Below, in pieces: positions 59,415 through 64,000 of a DNA stretch of 64,000 bases. How positions within the stretch are numbered: position 1 is the stretch's first letter; each line of letters starts with the position of its first letter. The position numbers and the translations under genes were made by a program. Source of the DNA: Gammaproteobacteria bacterium (GTDB taxonomy: Bacteria > Pseudomonadota > Gammaproteobacteria > Ga0077536); contig JACPPA010000002.1 in the NCBI GenBank assembly GCA_016191285.1, forward strand, positions 62,001-126,000, read 5' to 3'. The notes under the pieces are model-generated. The model searched no databases. It saw nothing but the letters and a program-made list of their open reading frames with translations, and had not been told where the DNA came from.

Positions 59415-60323
59415 ATGTTTCACCGATTACGCGATCGTTTCAGTAGAGCAGTATTTGGAATACAAACGAACGGCATATTTGATACGCCGCCTTTGCTCTT
59501 GTCTGCTGGCTCGCCGCTCGCCGTGCTGTCGCAGCTCCAACACAAGGATGTGCCGCTGGCGCTTCTCGCCTTCAAATCTTTCGCACAGCGCGTCGACGTG
59601 GGTCGTGTGTTTATTCTTAATGACGGGTCATTGACCTCGGCGGATCATGCAACGCTCACATTTCATCTCGCCGATCCGACGTTTCTTAAGCTAAGCGATT
59701 ATTCCAGTCGCCATTGTCCCAAAGGCGGATGTTGGGAACGGCTATTGGCCATCTCGACATTGGTGAAAAACTATTACGTTGTGCAGCTCGATTCCGACAC
59801 CTTGACGATCGGCGATATTAGCGAGGTCCAACAGTGCATCGCGCGCAACGAATCGTTCGTGATTGGTACTTGGGATCGCCAGACACTAGAAACGATGAAA
59901 TTCCGCAATCAAGAAGCGCAGCGCCATTTGAGCGGAACCCAAGGCCGATCGCATATCCAGCTCGCGGCGGAAGCGGCATTTGATCGCCTCAGTGGGTATG
60001 AGGATCTGCGTTACGTGCGGGGTTGCGCCGGTTTCACCGGGTTTGGAAAGGGTAGTTTTGAGCCAGCCTTCGTGGAAGGCATCTCTGGGGAAATGTTGGA
60101 AATCCTCGGCCCGCGTTGGACCGAATGGGGTAGCGAGCAGGTCATGTCAAACATCGTGATCGCGAATATCCCGGGGAGCGGCGTGCTTCCGCATCCAAAA
60201 TTTTCCGATTGCATGAAGTATCATTCCGGCACTACTGCGTTTATCCACTTCATCGGCAGTTGCCGCTTTCGAGGCAGCCTCTATGCGATGCACGCACGCA
60301 AAGTAGTCGCTGGACTTTTATGA
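59415..60323 (+). CDS. Putative glycosyltransferase-like protein (GT-A fold)
   Basis: 302 residues. Not a named family to me. The segment FILNDGSLTSADHATL, then YYVVQLDSDTLTIGDISEVQQCIA has the DxD-like DSD centre of GT-A enzymes, and VIGTWDRQTLE, YVRGCAGFTGFGKGSFEP, WGSEQVMSNIVIANIP and HPKFSDCMKYHSGTTAFIHFIGSCRF follow in the order usual for small hypothetical glycosyltransferases of polysaccharide loci. No membrane segment. Could modify EPS. The start codon is the ATG at 59415, directly after a short repeat-derived stretch. Confidence 0.65.
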   Translation: MFHRLRDRFSRAVFGIQTNGIFDTPPLLLSAGSPLAVLSQLQHKDVPLALLAFKSFAQRVDVGRVFILNDGSLTSADHATLTFHLADPTFLKLSDYSSRHCPKGGCWERLLAISTLVKNYYVVQLDSDTLTIGDISEVQQCIARNESFVIGTWDRQTLETMKFRNQEAQRHLSGTQGRSHIQLAAEAAFDRLSGYEDLRYVRGCAGFTGFGKGSFEPAFVEGISGEMLEILGPRWTEWGSEQVMSNIVIANIPGSGVLPHPKFSDCMKYHSGTTAFIHFIGSCRFRGSLYAMHARKVVAGLL

Positions 60324-60411
60324 CAGGAACCGCGTGTCGCCTGTCTGAGATGGCGGTTCAAGCAGCGCCAACGACGTTTTACAGCGCTGTCGTAAGCAGT
60401 CGAGGTAACCG

Positions 60412-60810
60412 ATGAGCCGCATAAAGCTGAAGGTGCTGGTGTTTGGCGTGCTGAGCGCCTACGTCTTGTCCTGCGCCGCAACCGAATACAAAGGAGCAGC
60501 GTCCGAGGTGGTTCAACTGCCCAAATTCTGTTGGGGTCAATACAACGCCAAGCTGTTGCCCAAGATGTATACCTTGGTTGCCGACAAGCGGTGCGGCCCA
60601 TTCACGAATCACTATTGCCCAGGACTACTCGACTATTTGCACGCGATAAATCCGATAGCCTCCAAAACCGCCCGCAGGCAAAGTTATCAGAGCGCGATAA
60701 CCAATACGAAATACACGCTTGACGGATTGAAGGGTTATCCAAGCTGCCCTCTGCGCGGCCATGTCGAGAAGTTCTATAAAAAACTCACCTCGCAGCTATT
60801 TATACCGTGA
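60412..60810 (+). CDS. Small cysteine-containing exported protein
   Basis: 132 residues. Hydrophobic N-terminus KLKVLVFGVLSAYVLSCAA looks like a signal peptide; VLSC could be a lipobox. Mature part has several Cys (KFCWGQYN, KRCGPFTNHYCPGL, YPSCPLRGH), suggesting disulfides. I recall similar proteins of unknown function in betaproteobacteria (FCW-x-QY and NHYCPGL pattern). Start ATG 60412. It follows an unrelated gene by 88 bases and precedes the FkbM gene by 97. Function not known. Confidence 0.7.
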   Translation: MSRIKLKVLVFGVLSAYVLSCAATEYKGAASEVVQLPKFCWGQYNAKLLPKMYTLVADKRCGPFTNHYCPGLLDYLHAINPIASKTARRQSYQSAITNTKYTLDGLKGYPSCPLRGHVEKFYKKLTSQLFIP

Positions 60811-60907
60811 CGAACGATCTCGAGGCCCTGCATGAATGCCGTACCGCACGCGTGGACGTTAGCGCATGCTTCCTGCGACTCGATCCCGACCTAGCCGATA
60901 ACTCGCG

Positions 60908-61744
60908 ATGTCAAGCATGTTGTTAAGCAGGCGGCTTTCAAAATTACCCAACTACCTCCGTGCGTTTGGCGCGCTGTCGGGTCTTAGGCTTTTGTTCTCG
61001 ATCGAGAGGGAAACCCCTGGCACCTCCCAAATCATTAAGCGTTACGCTGTTCCCGGCTACACTGATCCATTCTATTTGCGCGACGCCGTGGCGGACCACG
61101 CGACCTTTTGGCAATGCGTGGTCATGGAGCAATATGATTTCCGCAGGTTTAAGCACCATGAGCGGTTGTTCGCGAGTTATAAAGCGCAAGTTTCTCAGGG
61201 CAAGAAGCCCCTGATCATCGATTGCGGCGGCAACATTGGGCTTGCGACGAGATGGCTTTCGCGGCAATTCGCTGAAGCACGGATTTGTGTCGTGGAGCCT
61301 GACCGTGAAAATTTCGAATTGCTAAAGATGAATACCGCTGGTTTGGGCGCGCGGGTCTCGTTGTTGAACGGCGGGATCTGGGATCGTGCCACCAAACTCA
61401 CGATCACGAATCCGTACGCAGGATCCGCCGCGTTTCGCGTTTCAGAAGTGGACTCGAGTAGCGATGAGGGACTACGCGCTTATACGATTCGCGAAATATG
61501 CGAACTTCACGGCGCGGAATCACCCTTCATCGTCAAGCTCGATATAGAAGGCGCCCAGTCCGCGTTGTTTCGTAGCGCCACCGAGTGGGTACAATCCACC
61601 CAACTAATAATATTGGAACTCGATGATTGGCTTTTGCCGTGGAGCGGAACAAGCCGGCAATTCTTTTCGACGGTTAGTAAATACCCCTTCGAATATTTAT
61701 TTCGAGACGAGTGCATATTCTGCTTTCGCGATTTTAATGCGTAG
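60908..61744 (+). CDS. FkbM-family methyltransferase
   Basis: 278 residues. SAM-binding KKPLIIDCGGNIGLATRWLS near 100, acidic VVEPDRENFELLKMN, and VKLDIEGAQSALFRSATEWV, the FkbM hallmark. FkbM enzymes O-methylate sugars or polyketides. Here a sugar-tailoring role in EPS fits the context. Overlaps the following gene by 8 bases. No transmembrane segment. Confidence 0.88.
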   Translation: MSSMLLSRRLSKLPNYLRAFGALSGLRLLFSIERETPGTSQIIKRYAVPGYTDPFYLRDAVADHATFWQCVVMEQYDFRRFKHHERLFASYKAQVSQGKKPLIIDCGGNIGLATRWLSRQFAEARICVVEPDRENFELLKMNTAGLGARVSLLNGGIWDRATKLTITNPYAGSAAFRVSEVDSSSDEGLRAYTIREICELHGAESPFIVKLDIEGAQSALFRSATEWVQSTQLIILELDDWLLPWSGTSRQFFSTVSKYPFEYLFRDECIFCFRDFNA

Positions 61745-62870
61745 CGGCGCCGTGGACGAAGAGGGCTACCGCTCGCGTGACAGCCGTAACCCGGGATCCG
61801 GGCGCCCAACCGAAACGTTCGGCGAAAAGACTGAAGACCAGGCTAGGTATCGCCGCGCGATTCTGCGTTTTTCGCGCGAATGGCGCGGAAGAAAAATTGT
61901 CGGTAGAGCGCCGTTTTGCGGCCTGCTGATCGCCGTGGCCATCTTGTGCCTAGTCGAGGGGAGCCTGCATTCGGACGCCTTCCTGATGCGCTATCGCGCG
62001 GTGTTTGCGGCCGGACGCGCCATGGATAAGGTGCTCAATGTCGAACGCGCGCCGCCCCAACTCTTAGTCATCGGCAACAGTCGAGCGGACAATGGCGTGG
62101 TGCCAGCGGAACTCACCGCGCAAACGGGGTTGTCGTCGTTCAATCTTGGGATCCCTGGAACCGACGCCTGCAATCAATACGGAATAGCCTTGCGGCTGGC
62201 GCGCAAGGATCGGCTCGGCGCTGGGCGCATCGAGCGCGTACTGCTGGTGCTCGATGAGGGGTTTCTGCAAGCCACGGATGGTCTTGGTTACAGCGTATTT
62301 TTCGATGACCGCAGGCGCTTACTTAAGCAAGGACGCTTCATCGACTGGGGGAAGTCTTGGTTTCGACTGTGGGGCTTTGCGCCCAGTTTGAAGACCTTGC
62401 AGGAACCCGAAAAGCTCATCCGTTTCGCGCAAGCGAGTATCCGCGACATCGCGCCGTGGGGCGGTAACGCGCGCGACAACCGCGGATTTCGTGCCGCGGA
62501 GTCGGGCAAATTTCAAGATGCGGCTCAATTGGCCGCCCAGGAAGTCGGCAGTACGGCGGCTCCCGCCGCGCCGACGATCGAATGCCTATTTGACATGATA
62601 GGTCTATTTCAGGCGCACGATGTGAAGGTCGCTGTCGCATTTCCGCCGCTATTGAATCGAATGACACGCTATGAACAATCCGCCACCGGAGTTGCCGCGC
62701 CTTACCGGGCAGTGCGCGAGCGGTTGGTTAGTCGCGGCGTGGTCGTCGTTGAAGTAGATAACGCGAGGCTACGCAACCCGGCGTTCTTCGCCAATGCCGG
62801 ACATCTCAATGCCGATGGCGCGCAACGTTACTCCGCGGCGCTCGGCGCCCGGCTCAACGCAGCCTGGTAA
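61737..62870 (+). CDS. AlgJ/AlgX-like SGNH-fold protein, probably EPS O-acetylation
   Basis: 377 residues from ATG 61737. One N-terminal membrane helix (CGLLIAVAILCLVEGSLH), then a SGNH-like periplasmic domain: LLVIGNSRADNGVVPAEL with the nucleophile Ser in GNSR, FNLGIPGTDACNQYG, VLLVLDEGF and a C-terminal HLNADGAQRYS supplying the His. This matches the accessory proteins that accompany MBOAT acyltransferases in acetylating alginate-type polymers. The MBOAT gene follows 15 bases later. Likely acts in the periplasm on the EPS. Confidence 0.75.
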   Translation: MRSGAVDEEGYRSRDSRNPGSGRPTETFGEKTEDQARYRRAILRFSREWRGRKIVGRAPFCGLLIAVAILCLVEGSLHSDAFLMRYRAVFAAGRAMDKVLNVERAPPQLLVIGNSRADNGVVPAELTAQTGLSSFNLGIPGTDACNQYGIALRLARKDRLGAGRIERVLLVLDEGFLQATDGLGYSVFFDDRRRLLKQGRFIDWGKSWFRLWGFAPSLKTLQEPEKLIRFAQASIRDIAPWGGNARDNRGFRAAESGKFQDAAQLAAQEVGSTAAPAAPTIECLFDMIGLFQAHDVKVAVAFPPLLNRMTRYEQSATGVAAPYRAVRERLVSRGVVVVEVDNARLRNPAFFANAGHLNADGAQRYSAALGARLNAAW

Positions 62871-62885
62871 GACGAAAGCCACGCC

Positions 62886-64000
62886 ATGTTATTTAATACG
62901 TTGGAGTTCATCGTCTTCCTAGCCGTGGTGCTGACGATGTACGGCTGCTGCACGTCGTATTTGCAACGCGCGATGGTGATTCTCGTTAGTAGCATCGTGT
63001 TTTACGCAGCTTGGAAACCCGTCTATTTAATTCTCCTTATTGCGTCGCTCAGCATCAATTATTTGTTTTATGCTTCGTTGATGCGGCGCCGTTCGCGAGC
63101 GGTACTCGTGTGTGCGGTGACGCTAAACCTGTTGCTGCTCGCGAGTTGCAAATATCTGGTTTTCTTATGGGAAAGTGGGTCCTCCTTCGCGGTGTGGACC
63201 GGCGTGGCCGGCGCTCACCCGGTGCCAGCGTGGCTCAATTGGGCGTTGCCGCTTGGGATCAGCTTCTACACCTTTCACATGCTGAGTGTGATGATCGACG
63301 TCTTCCGCGGTGATTGGACACGACGGATCTCGTTCCTGTCATGGTCGCTTTACGTCACCTTCTTCCCGCACATGGTGGCGGGGCCGATCCTTCGCGCGTC
63401 GCAACTCGTCGAGCAAATTGAGCAACTAGGGCCATTGAAGCTGGCCAACTTGCGTCTCGGTGCGTTCTTGTTTATCGGGGGTCTGCTGAAGAAGTTGCTC
63501 TTGGCGGATCACCTCGGGCCGCTTGCGAATCTGGTCTACAGCGCGCCTGCAGGCGTAACCACTGGGACGGCGTGGCTCGGCACCCTCGCGTTCTCGTTGC
63601 AGATCTATTTCGATTTTTCCGGTTACAGCGAGATGGCGATTGGGCTCGCGCAAATGTTTGGCGTTAACTTGCCGCGCAATTTTCTGTATCCCTATATCAG
63701 CCGCAACCCGCGCGAGTTCTGGCGGCGCTGGCATATCACGCTGTCACGCTGGTTGCGCGATTATCTGTATGTTTCTCTCGGCGGCTCGCGCGTCAGTTTT
63801 GTCCGCAATCAATGCAATCTGTTATTGACCATGCTGCTTGGCGGCCTGTGGCACGGTGCGGGCTGGACGTTCATTATCTGGGGTCTCATCCACGGGCTTT
63901 TCCTCGTGGGGCATCGCCTGCTTCTACAGGTCTTTGAATTGTTCGCTATTGAGCGCCACCCGCGGGTCGCCACGATGTTGAATTTGGCCGGCTGGCCGGT
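62886..64000 (+). CDS. MBOAT-family O-acyltransferase (AlgI-like), cut by window end
   Basis: 372 codons visible from ATG 62886 with no stop before the edge. Many membrane helices: MLFNTLEFIVFLAVVLTMYG, LPLGISFYTFHMLSVMIDVFRG, TFFPHMVAGPILRASQLVEQ, FFIYF-type helices, and the catalytic region REFWRRWHITLSRWLRDYLYVSLGGSR followed by LLGGLWHGAGWTFIIWG with the conserved His. This is the AlgI/DltB class, which brings acetyl groups across the membrane to polysaccharides. Its partner is the AlgJ-like protein just upstream. Confidence 0.93.
   Translation, partial: MLFNTLEFIVFLAVVLTMYGCCTSYLQRAMVILVSSIVFYAAWKPVYLILLIASLSINYLFYASLMRRRSRAVLVCAVTLNLLLLASCKYLVFLWESGSSFAVWTGVAGAHPVPAWLNWALPLGISFYTFHMLSVMIDVFRGDWTRRISFLSWSLYVTFFPHMVAGPILRASQLVEQIEQLGPLKLANLRLGAFLFIGGLLKKLLLADHLGPLANLVYSAPAGVTTGTAWLGTLAFSLQIYFDFSGYSEMAIGLAQMFGVNLPRNFLYPYISRNPREFWRRWHITLSRWLRDYLYVSLGGSRVSFVRNQCNLLLTMLLGGLWHGAGWTFIIWGLIHGLFLVGHRLLLQVFELFAIERHPRVATMLNLAGWP

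Overview
The window is a 64 kb piece of a Gram-negative, moderately GC-rich chromosome. It is dominated by one large exopolysaccharide (EPS) / exosortase A (XrtA, PEP-CTERM) locus. The combination of prsK-prsR-prsT, exosortase A with a fused EpsI domain, the XrtA-type Wza/Wzz/Wzc set and the XrtA-type glycosyltransferases is typical of beta- and some gammaproteobacteria (environmental, biofilm- or floc-forming). I cannot place it more narrowly. No rRNA, tRNA, CRISPR, phage or intact insertion sequence was seen. Family names are recognised from memory of the sequences, not from a search.

Layout. (1) 1-7.1 kb: end of a hybrid histidine kinase, the EPS-initiating sugar transferase, then PrsK/PrsR, the sigma54-type two-component pair that controls PEP-CTERM genes; an unrecognised small gene lies on the minus strand. 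(2) 7.2-13.6 kb: an AHL-synthase-like acyltransferase and the dTDP-rhamnose genes rfbBACD. Between rfbC and rfbD lie a decayed second rfbD, a DUF1778/GNAT toxin-antitoxin (TA) pair and a HicB antitoxin with only the tail of its HicA toxin. (3) 13.7-20 kb: a PP-loop ATPase, an acyl-CoA-synthetase-like enzyme and an SDR/thioester-reductase-like enzyme. They are separated by a rearranged zone holding a lone HTH antitoxin, partial copies of the reductase and rfbC, an integron-type attC site with half of another, and a RelB/RelE-like TA pair. (4) 20.2-34 kb: a methyltransferase, two paralogous FtsX-type permeases (one with an N-terminal zinc ribbon), a PEP-CTERM protein with a convincing sigma54 promoter and upstream palindrome, prsT, a LolA-like protein, a Uma2 protein, a HigB/HigA pair, an ABC ATPase and an outer-membrane DUF1302-like protein. 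(5) 34.2-35.4 kb: an acyltransferase fused to a cyclic-nucleotide-binding domain. (6) 36-58.5 kb: the XrtA core: export lipoprotein, chain-length protein, tyrosine kinase, outer-membrane protein, ATPase, deacetylase, FemAB, glycosyltransferases, exosortase A, amidotransferase, O-ligase, sulfotransferase, a second deacetylase-like protein and two more glycosyltransferases. (7) 59.4-64 kb: tailoring genes, ending in an AlgJ-like / MBOAT acetyltransferase pair cut by the window edge.

How it may work together. The sugar transferase starts a lipid-linked repeat unit. rfb gene products supply dTDP-rhamnose, glycosyltransferases extend it, tailoring enzymes modify it, the O-ligase/polymerase-like protein and the Wza/Wzz/Wzc set polymerise and export it, and XrtA processes PEP-CTERM proteins destined for the surface. 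PrsK/PrsR with sigma54 probably co-regulates the PEP-CTERM protein. Interleaved with this is what looks like a second pathway: acyl activation, reduction and methylation genes together with a Lol-like ABC exporter (two permeases, ATPase, LolA-like carrier, outer-membrane barrel). Its genes are now split by TA cassettes and duplication scars. That candidate lipid-product and export system is the most interesting unexplained element.

Three families of dispersed inverted repeats fill most of the gaps between genes: CCCTCTCCC-type, GTGGGAGCGGCTTTAGCCGC-type and CATTCCGGCG..CGCCGGAATCC-type.
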